DNA from: Rhizobiales bacterium Ga0077537 | GTDB taxonomy: Bacteria; Pseudomonadota; Alphaproteobacteria; Rhizobiales; Hyphomicrobiaceae | Assembly (NCBI GenBank): GCA_001464955.1 | Contig: LNEM01000017.1 | Coordinates: 1-53,805, forward strand | Reading direction: 5' to 3' | Length of the DNA stretch: 53,805 nucleotides | Shown: positions 25,712 to 33,962 of the stretch, piece after piece | How positions within the stretch are numbered: the first letter of the stretch is position 1 | How the letters are laid out: every line of letters starts with the position of its first letter | Notes under the pieces: generated by a model | What the model was told of the DNA's origin: nothing | The model's database searches: none | The model's input: the letters and a program-made list of their open reading frames with translations, nothing else | Program-made: the position numbers and the translations under genes

Positions 25712-25749
25712 CTCGAATGGAATAAATTGCCACAAACCAGGCATTCGAG
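25712..25749. promoter_or_regulatory. 8-bp inverted repeat upstream of the Lrp gene
   Basis: CTCGAATG (25712-25719) and CATTCGAG (25742-25749) are inverted copies separated by 22 bp of AT-richer DNA, upstream of the Lrp/AsnC start. The arrangement fits an autoregulatory site; it is inferred from symmetry and position only. Confidence 0.35.
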
Positions 25750-25815
25750 CACCGCTATTGGGCATTTTGTTCCAGTCGGGAAGTCGAACGCCAAGACCTC
25801 CATCGAGGGCACGAC

Positions 25816-26292
25816 ATGTTCGACGCCATGGACCTCAAGATCCTCGCCCTGCTCCAGCGGGATGCCACGCTTCCGGTCGCCGAAGTGGGAAAGGCGATCG
25901 GCCTGTCGACGACGCCCTGCTGGCGCCGCATCCAGAAGCTCGAGGAGGCAGGCGTCATCAAGCGGCGGGTCGCCGTCCTCGACCCGGAGAAGATCAACGC
26001 CGGCGTCACGGTCTTCGTCTCCATCAAGACCGACCAGCACAGCATCGCCTGGCTCGAACGCTTCCACGCCGCCGTCGCTGACATGCCGGAGGTGGTCGGC
26101 TTCTACCGGATGTCCGGCGACGTCGACTATCTGATGCGCGTCGTCGTGCCGGACATCGCCGCCTATGACCAGTTCTACAAGCGCCTGATTTCCCGCATCG
26201 ACATCGCAAAGGTCTCGAGCGCCTTCGCCATGGAGGAGATCAAGAACACGACGGAACTGCCGCTGACCTTTGCGGCCGCCGCAGCCCCCTGA
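25816..26292 (+). CDS. Lrp/AsnC-family transcriptional regulator
   Basis: A 158-residue DNA-binding protein. The N-terminal AsnC helix-turn-helix is DLKILALLQRDATLPVAEVG followed by LSTTPCWRRIQKLEEAGVI. The C-terminal RAM ligand-binding domain includes VTVFVSIKTDQHS and VVGFYRMSGDVDYLMRVVV. The CW in the recognition helix is typical of the BkdR/Lrp-like branch common in alphaproteobacteria. GAGGG precedes the ATG at 25816. Likely targets are its own promoter and the upstream EamA transporter (inference from position). Confidence 0.92.
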   Translation: MFDAMDLKILALLQRDATLPVAEVGKAIGLSTTPCWRRIQKLEEAGVIKRRVAVLDPEKINAGVTVFVSIKTDQHSIAWLERFHAAVADMPEVVGFYRMSGDVDYLMRVVVPDIAAYDQFYKRLISRIDIAKVSSAFAMEEIKNTTELPLTFAAAAAP

Positions 26293-26412
26293 GTGCCCGG
26301 CGGGGACAGGTACGCCCCACCTGAGGCACAGGCCCCGCTCGCACCCCGAATCGTCCCCACCCTCCGCAGCCAGAAAATAAGAACATATTGGAACATTGAG
26401 ATTGCTTAATGA

Positions 26413-26427
26413 GAACATTTAGAGTAC
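26413..26427. promoter_or_regulatory. LexA (SOS) box of recA
   Basis: GAACATTTAGAGTAC fits the alphaproteobacterial LexA consensus GAAC-N7-G(A/T)AC. It overlaps a plausible promoter, TTGCTT (26403-26408) and TACATT (26425-26430) with 16 bp spacing, 54 bp upstream of the recA start. LexA repression lifted by DNA damage is expected. Confidence 0.75.
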
Positions 26428-26480
26428 ATTTGGCGCGAATTGCACGCACATCCTGAGCATGGAATAAGTGAGGGGCGAAA

Positions 26481-27629
26481 ATGGCGACACCGGATCTGAG
26501 ACTGGTCGAGGGGGACAAGATGGACAAGTCGAAGGCGCTCGAAGCCGCGCTTGCGCATATCGAGAAGCAGTTCGGCAAGGGCTCCATCATGAAGCTCGGC
26601 CAGAACGACAAGTCGATCGACGTCGAAGCCATCTCCACGGGCTCACTTGGTCTCGACATCGCGCTCGGCATCGGCGGCCTGCCCAAGGGCCGCGTCATCG
26701 AGATCTATGGTCCGGAATCGTCCGGCAAGACGACGCTGACGCTGCAGTTGATCGCAGAGGCCCAGAAGAAGGGCGGCATCTGCGCCTTCGTCGACGCCGA
26801 ACACGCCCTCGATCCGGTCTACGCCCGCAAGCTCGGCGTAAAGGTCGACGAACTCCTGATTTCGCAGCCGGATACGGGTGAGCAGGCGCTCGAGATCGCG
26901 GACACGCTCGTGCGCTCCGGCGCTGTCGACGTGCTCGTCGTCGACTCGGTCGCGGCTCTCACCCCGAAGGCCGAACTCGACGGGGAGATGGGTGACTCGC
27001 TTCCCGGCCTGCAGGCGCGACTGATGAGTCAGGCCCTCCGCAAGCTGACGGCCTCGATCTCGAAGTCCAAGACCATGGTCGTCTTCATCAACCAGATCCG
27101 CATGAAGATCGGCGTCATGTTCGGCAATCCCGAGACGACGACCGGCGGCAATGCGCTGAAGTTCTATGCGTCCGTACGTCTCGACATTCGCCGCATCGGC
27201 CAGATCAAGGCCCAGGAAGACGTGGTCGGCAGTCAGACGCGCGTCAAGGTGGTCAAGAACAAGGTGGCCCCGCCGTTCAAGCAGGTCGAATTCGACATCA
27301 TGTATGGCGAAGGCATCTCCAAGACCGGCGAGTTGGTCGATCTCGGCGTCAAGGCGGGCATCGTGGAGAAGTCGGGTGCCTGGTTCTCCTACAAGGGCGA
27401 GCGGATCGGCCAGGGCCGCGAGAATGTGAAAGCCTTCCTCAAGGCCAACCCGAAGCTCGCGGACGAGATCGAGGCGGCCATCCGCGCCAATGCCGGCATC
27501 GTGACCGAGAAGCTGCTGGCGCATCCCGAGGGCGACGAGGCAACCGCCGCCGAGGAAGGTCCGGACGCCGATGGTGTGCTGCCCGACGTCGAGAGCGGCA
27601 TGACGGGCAAAGGACGAGGCCGGCGCTGA
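26481..27629 (+). CDS. recA: Recombinase A
   Basis: DNA strand-exchange ATPase and co-protease for LexA; 382 residues. The start [21 protein letters not shown] matches alphaproteobacterial RecA N-termini, and GAGGGG precedes ATG 26481 (a second ATG lies at 26520). Walker A is GPESSGKTT (77-85), Walker B is [11 protein letters not shown], and loop L2 contains [20 protein letters not shown]. The C-terminal tail is acidic ([14 protein letters not shown]) and ends GKGRGRR, making the protein slightly longer than usual. queC follows 29 bp downstream. Confidence 0.98.
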   Translation: MATPDLRLVEGDKMDKSKALEAALAHIEKQFGKGSIMKLGQNDKSIDVEAISTGSLGLDIALGIGGLPKGRVIEIYGPESSGKTTLTLQLIAEAQKKGGICAFVDAEHALDPVYARKLGVKVDELLISQPDTGEQALEIADTLVRSGAVDVLVVDSVAALTPKAELDGEMGDSLPGLQARLMSQALRKLTASISKSKTMVVFINQIRMKIGVMFGNPETTTGGNALKFYASVRLDIRRIGQIKAQEDVVGSQTRVKVVKNKVAPPFKQVEFDIMYGEGISKTGELVDLGVKAGIVEKSGAWFSYKGERIGQGRENVKAFLKANPKLADEIEAAIRANAGIVTEKLLAHPEGDEATAAEEGPDADGVLPDVESGMTGKGRGRR

Positions 27630-27658
27630 GGCGTGCGGGATCGGAGCGGGAGTGAACG

Positions 27659-28405
27659 GTGACGGACCGGGAGGATCGGAGCGACGACGTGCCCTTCCCG
27701 GCCTCCGGGCAAAGAGCACTCGTGCTGTTTTCGGGGGGGCAGGATTCGACGGTCTGCCTCGCCTGGGCGCTCGACCGCTTCGCGGCAGTCGAGACCATCG
27801 GCTTCGACTACGGCCAGCGGCACCGTGTCGAACTCGATCAGCGCCCCGTCATTCGTGAGGCCTTGGCGCTCATGAAGCCGGAATGGGGCCGTCGCCTCGG
27901 AGCCGATCATGTCCTCCCGTTGCCGACACTCGCCTCGATCAGCGAGACGAGCCTCACCCGCGACATGGCGTTCGAAGTCGCCGAAGGCGGGCTTCCGAAC
28001 ACCTTTGTGCCCGGCCGAAACCTCCTGTTCCTGACGTACGCCGCCGCCTTGGGTTGGCGTCGCGGCCTTCGGACACTGGTCGGCGGCATGTGCGAGACGG
28101 ACTATTCGGGCTATCCCGACTGCCGCCAAGCCACCATGACGGCCATGGCCGGGGCCTTGAGCCTTGGCCTCGATCGCCCTGTCACGATCGAGACCCCCTT
28201 GATGTGGCTGACGAAGGCCGACACGTGGCGCCTGGCCGACTCGCTCGGCGACACCGCCCTTACCGACCTGATCGTCGCCGAGACCGTAACGTGCTACGAA
28301 GGCGAGATGTACCAGCGTCATCCGTGGGGTCGCGGCTGCGGGCAATGCCCCGCCTGTGTCCTCCGTCGCAAGGGATGGGAAGAATGGCGGTCCGCCAGGA
28401 GTTGA
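27659..28405 (+). CDS. queC: 7-cyano-7-deazaguanine synthase
   Basis: Makes preQ0 from 7-carboxy-7-deazaguanine and ammonia using ATP, for queuosine tRNA modification. It is 248 residues from GTG 27659, with GGGAG upstream. The pyrophosphatase-type P-loop is LFSGGQDST (residues 24-31), followed by [13 protein letters not shown] and [15 protein letters not shown]. The zinc site near the C-terminus is TCYEG followed by [14 protein letters not shown]. It lies 29 bp after recA in the same direction and overlaps the next small gene by 22 bp. No queD or queE is seen in the window. Confidence 0.95.
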   Translation: MTDREDRSDDVPFPASGQRALVLFSGGQDSTVCLAWALDRFAAVETIGFDYGQRHRVELDQRPVIREALALMKPEWGRRLGADHVLPLPTLASISETSLTRDMAFEVAEGGLPNTFVPGRNLLFLTYAAALGWRRGLRTLVGGMCETDYSGYPDCRQATMTAMAGALSLGLDRPVTIETPLMWLTKADTWRLADSLGDTALTDLIVAETVTCYEGEMYQRHPWGRGCGQCPACVLRRKGWEEWRSARS

Positions 28406-28632
28406 TCGCAGCCGTCGAGGCCGCCCTTGCCGGCCGGTGGAACGAGGCCCATGCACTTGCCCAGCGCCACGAGGACGACCCGACCGGTTGCTGGCTGCAT
28501 GCATGCCTCCACAAGATGGAGCCGGACGAGCCGAACAGCAGGTACTGGTACCGCCACTCCGGTCACTTCTACGAGGAGTACGCCGATCCGCGTCAGGAAC
28601 TCACCGCCATCAAGGCTGCGTTGACATACTGA
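28384..28632 (+). CDS. Small conserved-looking hypothetical protein, 82 residues
   Basis: It starts at ATG 28384 inside the end of queC (22-bp overlap, different frame) with GGGA upstream. The sequence is [40 protein letters not shown], then [18 protein letters not shown] and a helical tail. The WLHA..HK and RYWYR motifs are rich in His and aromatic residues and recall a small family seen in Hyphomicrobiales genomes; its function is unknown. It looks translationally coupled to queC. It is cytoplasmic, with no signal peptide. Confidence 0.75.
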   Translation: MAVRQELIAAVEAALAGRWNEAHALAQRHEDDPTGCWLHACLHKMEPDEPNSRYWYRHSGHFYEEYADPRQELTAIKAALTY

Positions 28633-28660
28633 TCGTCGGCCGGTCACCGCTCCCCGTGCA

Positions 28661-29578
28661 TCACCGGCGCACGGCGCGTCGCTCTGCAAGGACACGCGTC
28701 GCAAACCCATGTGCTGCCCGGGCGACGGGTGGCGCATAGAGAATGGCGCGATGCCCGAGCCCGTCGACGGCCATCAACTCGGCACGACCGCACGCCGCAG
28801 CAATTCGTGCGCCATCCTCGAACGGCACTTCGGCATCGTCCCGCGCATGAATGATCAATGCCGGCCGGTCTGCCTCGGTCAGAAGACGCCCTCCTGTAAA
28901 CGCCGCGATCGGACGCCGGGCCAGTCGCTCGAGCCGCCGCTCGAAGCTGCGTTGCCCGCGCGCGTCGAGACCACCCTCCGTTCCGAACCGCCGCGTCACA
29001 TCCTGGAACCGGTCCGGCGGCGCCACGAGCACGAGGCCGGCGAACTCCGCCTTCCGATGCATCGGCGCCAGTCCACCCGCTGCCACGAGAGCCGCCAGCG
29101 CACCGACCGAGTGTCCGAACGCGATATCGAACGGACCGAGCACCGCGGCCACGTCGGCAACGGCGCGCGCACAATCGAAGAGACTGGCACGCGACCGCTG
29201 GCAATCACCGTGCGCAGGCAGGTCTACCAGGACGGAACGAAATCCGCGGCGCCTGAAAAAGTCGGCTGGCGCGCTCATGAACGAGGCCTCGCCCGTCCAC
29301 CCATGCACCAGAAGCACGCTGGCACCGATCTGCGGTTCCACCGGAGCCAATGTGAAGGTCTGGACGGGCCCGGCGACGGTCGGCACCAGAACCCGTTGCG
29401 CCGATCTCAAATGAAAGCGGGACCGCTCGACCAGAAGGTCGTGGTCAAGAGCGCGATGCGACGAGAGCGACGGCGTGCAGAAGCGCCGGAACGCCCGCGC
29501 TCCGGCAACAGTCGGCATGCCCCGTCCGCGCGTCTGCGGCGTTGGCATGGCGCTGCGATCGGACTTGGATCTCGTCAT
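28661..29578 (-). CDS. Alpha/beta-hydrolase
   Basis: A 305-residue alpha/beta-hydrolase fold enzyme. The oxyanion motif is LLVHGWTG, the nucleophile elbow FGHSVGAL, the acid HARDDAEVPF and the catalytic histidine GLGHRAIL. Its position after livF on the same strand is compatible with ester or thioester metabolism, but a 200-bp gap separates them, so it may be independent. ATG 29578 is chosen; the frame opens at GTG 29596 and downstream ATGs at residues 11 and 21 are possible because ribosome binding sites are weak. The substrate is unknown. Confidence 0.85.
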   Translation of the reverse strand: MTRSKSDRSAMPTPQTRGRGMPTVAGARAFRRFCTPSLSSHRALDHDLLVERSRFHLRSAQRVLVPTVAGPVQTFTLAPVEPQIGASVLLVHGWTGEASFMSAPADFFRRRGFRSVLVDLPAHGDCQRSRASLFDCARAVADVAAVLGPFDIAFGHSVGALAALVAAGGLAPMHRKAEFAGLVLVAPPDRFQDVTRRFGTEGGLDARGQRSFERRLERLARRPIAAFTGGRLLTEADRPALIIHARDDAEVPFEDGARIAAACGRAELMAVDGLGHRAILYAPPVARAAHGFATRVLAERRAVRR

Positions 29579-29779
29579 GACACTCGATACGGGCACCGCG
29601 GAATTTGACCGCCGTACAGTATCCCGCGATGCCCTTCACGGCAAAAGCTGCAATTGGTGGCATGATGACCGATCCGTCACCGTGGGACGACGCAACGCCC
29701 GCGCCTCCGCATGGGCCGGATGGGCCTGACGGTGCCCGATCCCCGTGCGCGACAGCCATTTCGTCGGTATGCAGCCCGC

Positions 29780-30574
29780 TCAGCTCAGCCAGCGTTTGCG
29801 GCGCTTGTAGTGCTTCACGTCGCGATAGGACTTCTTCGTGCCGCCCTCGTTGAGCCCGAGATAGAACTCCCGGATATCCGAGTTCGAGCGAAGCTGCTCG
29901 GCGCTACCCTCGAGAACGATGCGGCCGTTTTCCATGACATAGCCGTGATCCGCGACCGTCAAGGCCATGGTGGCGTTCTGCTCCACGAGAAGAACGGAGA
30001 GGCTCTGCTCGGCAACGAGACGCCGCACGATGCCGAAGATCTCCTCCACCAGCATCGGCGCGAGACCGAGTGACGGCTCGTCGAGCAGCACGACCTTCGG
30101 CCGCGACATGAGCGCCCGGCCGATCACCAGCATCTGCTGCTCGCCGCCGGAAAGATACCCGGCCAGCTGCGAACGGCGCTCCTTGATCCGGGGAAAGTAG
30201 GTGAATACCCGCTCCACCCCGTCGCGAATCGCCGACCGGTCGCGCTCGATGTGCGCGCCGGCGATCAGGTTCTCCTCGCACGACAGACTCTCGAAGACGC
30301 GCCGCCCCTCGAACACCTGCGCAATGCCGAGCTTGGTCACCTCGAACGGTCGCCGGCCATGGATCGCCTGTCCCTCGAGAGTGATGGAGCCTTTCGTGAT
30401 GCTCCCGCGTTCCGTGAAGAGAATGCCCGAGATCGCCTTCAGTGTCGTTGACTTGCCGGCACCGTTGGCACCGAGCAGCGTCGTGATGGCGCCTTGCTTC
30501 ACATCGAGCGACACGCCTTTCAGCACCAGCACGACGTTGTCATAGACGACTTCGATGTTGTTGATCGCGAGCAT
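29780..30574 (-). CDS. livF: Branched-chain/organic-acid ABC transporter ATPase LivF
   Basis: A 264-residue ATP-binding subunit of a HAAT-type importer. Walker A is LLGANGAGKST, the signature LSGGEQQMLVIGRALM, Walker B VVLLDEPSLGLAP, and the H-loop region is LLVEQNA. LivF proteins lack the long C-terminal extension, but here a basic tail (KKSYRDVKHYKRRKRWLS) is present. The first codon is taken as ATG 30574; the frame opens at GTG 30613, inside a hairpin. It is the last gene of the transporter operon, 69 bp after the binding-protein gene. Confidence 0.93.
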   Translation of the reverse strand: MLAINNIEVVYDNVVLVLKGVSLDVKQGAITTLLGANGAGKSTTLKAISGILFTERGSITKGSITLEGQAIHGRRPFEVTKLGIAQVFEGRRVFESLSCEENLIAGAHIERDRSAIRDGVERVFTYFPRIKERRSQLAGYLSGGEQQMLVIGRALMSRPKVVLLDEPSLGLAPMLVEEIFGIVRRLVAEQSLSVLLVEQNATMALTVADHGYVMENGRIVLEGSAEQLRSNSDIREFYLGLNEGGTKKSYRDVKHYKRRKRWLS

Positions 30575-30601
30575 GGGCAAACCGGTTCCGGCATGTTTCG
30601 A

Positions 30602-30623
30602 GGGAGGCGCCACGGCGCCTCCC
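30602..30623 (-). terminator. Intercistronic hairpin between binding-protein gene and livF
   Basis: GGGAGGCGCC and GGCGCCTCCC form a 10-bp inverted repeat with only AC between them, 20 bp after the binding-protein stop. No T-run follows, so it is better read as an attenuator or 3'-stabilising hairpin that would lower livF relative to the abundant binding protein (inference). Confidence 0.55.
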
Positions 30624-30643
30624 CGATGCTGCTGTGAGTGGGA

Positions 30644-31900
30644 CTACTTCTTGTTCTCTTCCGCGACGTGCTTCTGCACGGCAGCGCGGAAGCCCTGGAA
30701 CCAGTCGGTGGTCTTGACGAACTTGCCACCCTTCACCGACCAGACCTGAACCCAGCCACCGCCTTCGTGATCCTCGGCGGACAGTTTGAGCGGCGGAGCA
30801 AGCCCGTCGAGCGTCGGATCGAGCGCCGCCACGCTTTCGAAGCCCTTGCGCAGGTCTTCCCCGTTCGGCTTGCCACCATTCTTGGCCTTGATCGCATTGG
30901 CGATCGCCGCCACATGCACGGCGCCCTGGTAGACGCCGCGGTTGAAGGTCACCGTGCTCTCGAACTCCTTGCCGAGGCTCTTGCCTTCGGACTTCAGGAG
31001 GTCCTTGATCTCCTTGATGACCTTGTAGTTGTCACCGACGCCGGCGTACTGGATCGTGTTGTAACCCTCGGCTGCTCCGAATCCGCCAGCCGCGATGATG
31101 TCGGCCTCGGCGCCCGCCCAGACCAGGCCGACCACTCTGGAGAGCGGGAAGCCCTTGCCCTTGAGCTCCTTGATCGCGACAGCGGGGGCGCGCCCGAACA
31201 GGTGGGCGATCACGAAGTCGGGCTTGAAGCGCGATGTGACGTCGAGCACCTGCGCCGCCATCTCGATGCCCGGCGAAGGAACGCCGAACGTCCGGAGCTG
31301 GAACCCTTCCGACTTCGCCAGGTCCTCGATCACCGGGATCGGCTCGCGGCCGGCCGGATTGTCGAAGAACATGTAGGCGATCTTCTTGCCTTTGAGATTG
31401 CCGCCGAGCCGGTCCTTCGCGAACTGCACCGCGCCGCCCGCCTGCGACCAGTACGTGGCGGCGATCGGGAATACCCAAGGGAACTTCTTGCCGTCGGCTG
31501 CAGCCGACGAGCCGATACCCGGGGAGGTCACGGGCATCTTGTCTTCCTCGAACTTCTTGAGCAGTGCGAGGAGCTGCGGCGTGCCGAAGGCGCTCGTCAT
31601 GATGGCGCCCTCCTTCTTGAACCGCTCGTGCGCCTCGATGGCCGGCGGCACCTTGTATTCGTGGTCGATTTCGACGACCCGGATCTTGTACCCCTCGACG
31701 CCACCGCGTTTGTTCACCAGCGCCATGTAGTGATGATAGGCGGGGCAGATGACCGTCCCCACGATCTGCGTCGGCCCCGTCCGGTCGCACTGGGCGCCGA
31801 TGACGATTTCTTTCTCTTGCGCGAGGGCGGCAGTCGAAGCCAATCCCAGGGCTCCGGCGGCGAGACCGAACGCCAGTCGATGTCTACGCGTATGTGTCAT
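30644..31900 (-). CDS. ABC transporter periplasmic substrate-binding protein (LivK-like)
   Basis: A 418-residue periplasmic protein with a signal peptide (RHRLAFGLAAGALGLASTAALA). The mature part has the type I periplasmic binding fold of the HAAT family (EIVIGAQCDRTGPT, HYMALVNKRGGVEGYKIRVV, PVTSPGIGSSAAA, KIAYMFFDNPAG). It captures the substrate for LivHMFG. Its length and the acyl-CoA ligase in the operon suggest a carboxylic acid rather than leucine, but the ligand is not predictable. The ATG at 31900 has GGAG upstream. Confidence 0.92.
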   Translation of the reverse strand: MTHTRRHRLAFGLAAGALGLASTAALAQEKEIVIGAQCDRTGPTQIVGTVICPAYHHYMALVNKRGGVEGYKIRVVEIDHEYKVPPAIEAHERFKKEGAIMTSAFGTPQLLALLKKFEEDKMPVTSPGIGSSAAADGKKFPWVFPIAATYWSQAGGAVQFAKDRLGGNLKGKKIAYMFFDNPAGREPIPVIEDLAKSEGFQLRTFGVPSPGIEMAAQVLDVTSRFKPDFVIAHLFGRAPAVAIKELKGKGFPLSRVVGLVWAGAEADIIAAGGFGAAEGYNTIQYAGVGDNYKVIKEIKDLLKSEGKSLGKEFESTVTFNRGVYQGAVHVAAIANAIKAKNGGKPNGEDLRKGFESVAALDPTLDGLAPPLKLSAEDHEGGGWVQVWSVKGGKFVKTTDWFQGFRAAVQKHVAEENKK

Positions 31901-31961
31901 GGTGCTCTCCTTGGGACTCCCTGTTGTCGTTTCTTTCCCCGGGCCGACCGCGCCCACCCCG

Positions 31962-33029
31962 TCAATACGAGAAGGGCCAGACGCGGAAGTAGTTGCGCAA
32001 GTTGCGCCAGAGGCGTGCGAGACCTTCCGGCTCGACGACGAGAAAGAAGATGATGAGCGCACCGAAGATCACGAGCCGCATGCTTGCCGAGACCGCGGAC
32101 AGCATGGCCGGATCCCAGATGTAGCCGCCGAACGCCTCCACCACGAGACGAATGACGACCGGAAGCGCGGTGACGAAGATGGCGCCCAGCACCGAACCGA
32201 GCACCGATCCGAGCCCGCCGATGATCACCATGGCGAGATAGTCGATCGAGACGACGATCTGGAACGCCTCGTAGGTCGCGATGCCGAAGTAATACGTGTA
32301 GAGCACGCCGCAAACGCCCGCATAGAACGACGAGATGGCGAATGCGATCAGCTTGTAGCGGAAGATGTTGATGCCGATGATCTCGGCCGCGATATCCTGA
32401 TCCCGGATCGCGACGAACGCGCGGCCGATCCGGCTACGCACGAGGTTGAGCGTCGCCACGATGGCGAGGACGGCGAAGAACAGCGTGAAGAAATAGAGGT
32501 CGCGCTGCGACTTGAGCTCGTAGCCGAAGATCGTCGGCCGGGCCACTTCGATCGCCGCCGCCGCGCCGCCCGAGATGGCCGGCGTGTGATTGATGATCCA
32601 CTCGATGATGAGCTGGCTGGCGAGCGTCGCGATCGCGAGATAGGTGCCCTTGATGCGCAGCGACGGAATGCCGACGATAGCTCCGATGAACGCCGCCATC
32701 AGTCCACCCGCCGGCAGTGTGATCCAGAACGGCAGGCCAAGCTTCACGGCGAGGTTTGCCGCCGTGTACGCGCCGACCGACATGAAGGCGGCGTGCCCGA
32801 TCGAGATCTGCCCGGTATACCCGACCAGGATATTGAGCCCGAGTGCGCCGACCGTCGCGATGAAGATGAGGTTGAAGATCGACAGGTAGTACTCGTGCAG
32901 CACCAGCGGAATGACGGCCACCGCCAGCACCAGCAGCACGACGGCGCTCCACCGCGTGATGGGCAGCGGAAAGAGCGCCATGTCGTCGGCGTAGGTTGTC
33001 TTGAAGTTTCCGGCTTCGCGATAGAACAC
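31962..33029 (-). CDS. livM: ABC transporter permease LivM
   Basis: A 355-residue inner-membrane permease. About ten hydrophobic helices and the HAAT signature NILVGYTGQISIGHAAFMSV mark it as LivM. Further on, IPSLRIKGTYLAIATLA and SRIGRAFVAIRDQDIAAEII (the coupling loop) are typical. The GTG start at 33029 has AGGA upstream. It follows livH by 29 bp and precedes the binding-protein gene. Confidence 0.94.
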   Translation of the reverse strand: MFYREAGNFKTTYADDMALFPLPITRWSAVVLLVLAVAVIPLVLHEYYLSIFNLIFIATVGALGLNILVGYTGQISIGHAAFMSVGAYTAANLAVKLGLPFWITLPAGGLMAAFIGAIVGIPSLRIKGTYLAIATLASQLIIEWIINHTPAISGGAAAAIEVARPTIFGYELKSQRDLYFFTLFFAVLAIVATLNLVRSRIGRAFVAIRDQDIAAEIIGINIFRYKLIAFAISSFYAGVCGVLYTYYFGIATYEAFQIVVSIDYLAMVIIGGLGSVLGSVLGAIFVTALPVVIRLVVEAFGGYIWDPAMLSAVSASMRLVIFGALIIFFLVVEPEGLARLWRNLRNYFRVWPFSY

Positions 33030-33058
33030 TGGCGAGGTTCCTGTCTCGGTTTGGCGCC

Positions 33059-33952
33059 TCAGATGCGCTCGATCTTGCGCTTCCCGAAGAGTCCGTAAGG
33101 CTTGAACATCAACGCGATGATCATGATGACGTAAGGTGCGAAATCCTTGGTGCCGCCCCCGACGAGCGGATCGAGATAACCCGCGGCGACGCTCTCCACG
33201 ACGCCGATGATGAGCCCCCCGACGACCGCGCCGATGATGGAGTCGAGCCCGCCCAGAATGACGACCGGAAATACCTTGAGTCCGACGAGCGCCAGCTGCG
33301 TGTCGACGCCGAGCATCGAGCCCCAGATGATGCCGCCGAGCGCTGCGACGATGCCCGCCATGGCCCAGGCGATCGCGAAATAGCGCTCGACGTTGATGCC
33401 CATGGCCATCGCCACCTGCTGGTTGTCGGCGACGGCGCGCATGGCGACGCCCATCCGGCTCTTCATGAAGAACCAGGTGAAGGCTGCGAGGCAGAGCGCC
33501 GACACGACCAGCCCGAGCACCTGCACGGCCGGCAACGAAGTCGTAAGGATCTGCACCGGCTCGTCGCTGATCGGCAGCGGAATGGTTTGCGTCTGGGCAC
33601 CGATGGTGATCGGAGGCAGGCCACGGAGAATGGCGGCGAGCCCGATGGTGGCCATGATCACGGCAACGACCGGCCGCCCGAGCAATGGCCGGAGCACGAC
33701 GCGCTCCAGTGCGAAGCTGAAGCCGATCATGATGGCGATCACGATGAGAATGGCCAGCCAGAGTGGGGCGCCGGCGGCAAGCGATGTGGCCGTGATGAAG
33801 CCGGCGAGCATCACGAACTCGCCCTGCGCGAAATTGATCGCGTCGGTGGCCTTGTAGACGAGGACGAAGCCGAGCGCGATCAGCGAGTACATCATGCCGA
33901 TCGACAGACCGCTGACCGTGAGTGAGAACAGGAAATCGAGTTCTTCGAGCAT
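33059..33952 (-). CDS. livH: ABC transporter permease LivH
   Basis: A 297-residue inner-membrane permease. SGLSIGMMYSLIALGFVLVY and KATDAINFAQGEFVMLAGF are the LivH signatures, and MRAVADNQQVAMAMGINVER is the cytoplasmic coupling loop. It forms the transmembrane channel with LivM. It starts 10 bp after the stop of the acyl-CoA ligase, so the ligase and permease are cotranscribed. Confidence 0.94.
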   Translation of the reverse strand: MLEELDFLFSLTVSGLSIGMMYSLIALGFVLVYKATDAINFAQGEFVMLAGFITATSLAAGAPLWLAILIVIAIMIGFSFALERVVLRPLLGRPVVAVIMATIGLAAILRGLPPITIGAQTQTIPLPISDEPVQILTTSLPAVQVLGLVVSALCLAAFTWFFMKSRMGVAMRAVADNQQVAMAMGINVERYFAIAWAMAGIVAALGGIIWGSMLGVDTQLALVGLKVFPVVILGGLDSIIGAVVGGLIIGVVESVAAGYLDPLVGGGTKDFAPYVIMIIALMFKPYGLFGKRKIERI

Positions 33953-33962
33953 GCGGATCTCC

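Noticed and set aside
26381-26394. Additional canonical LexA box GAAC...GAAC
   Set aside because: Spacing is N6, not the N7 required by the alphaproteobacterial consensus; the N7 site at 26413-26427 was kept.
30575-30613. Earlier livF start at GTG 30613
   Set aside because: The GTG lies within the 10-bp hairpin and adds residues not seen at LivF N-termini; MLAINNIEV at 30574 fits the family.
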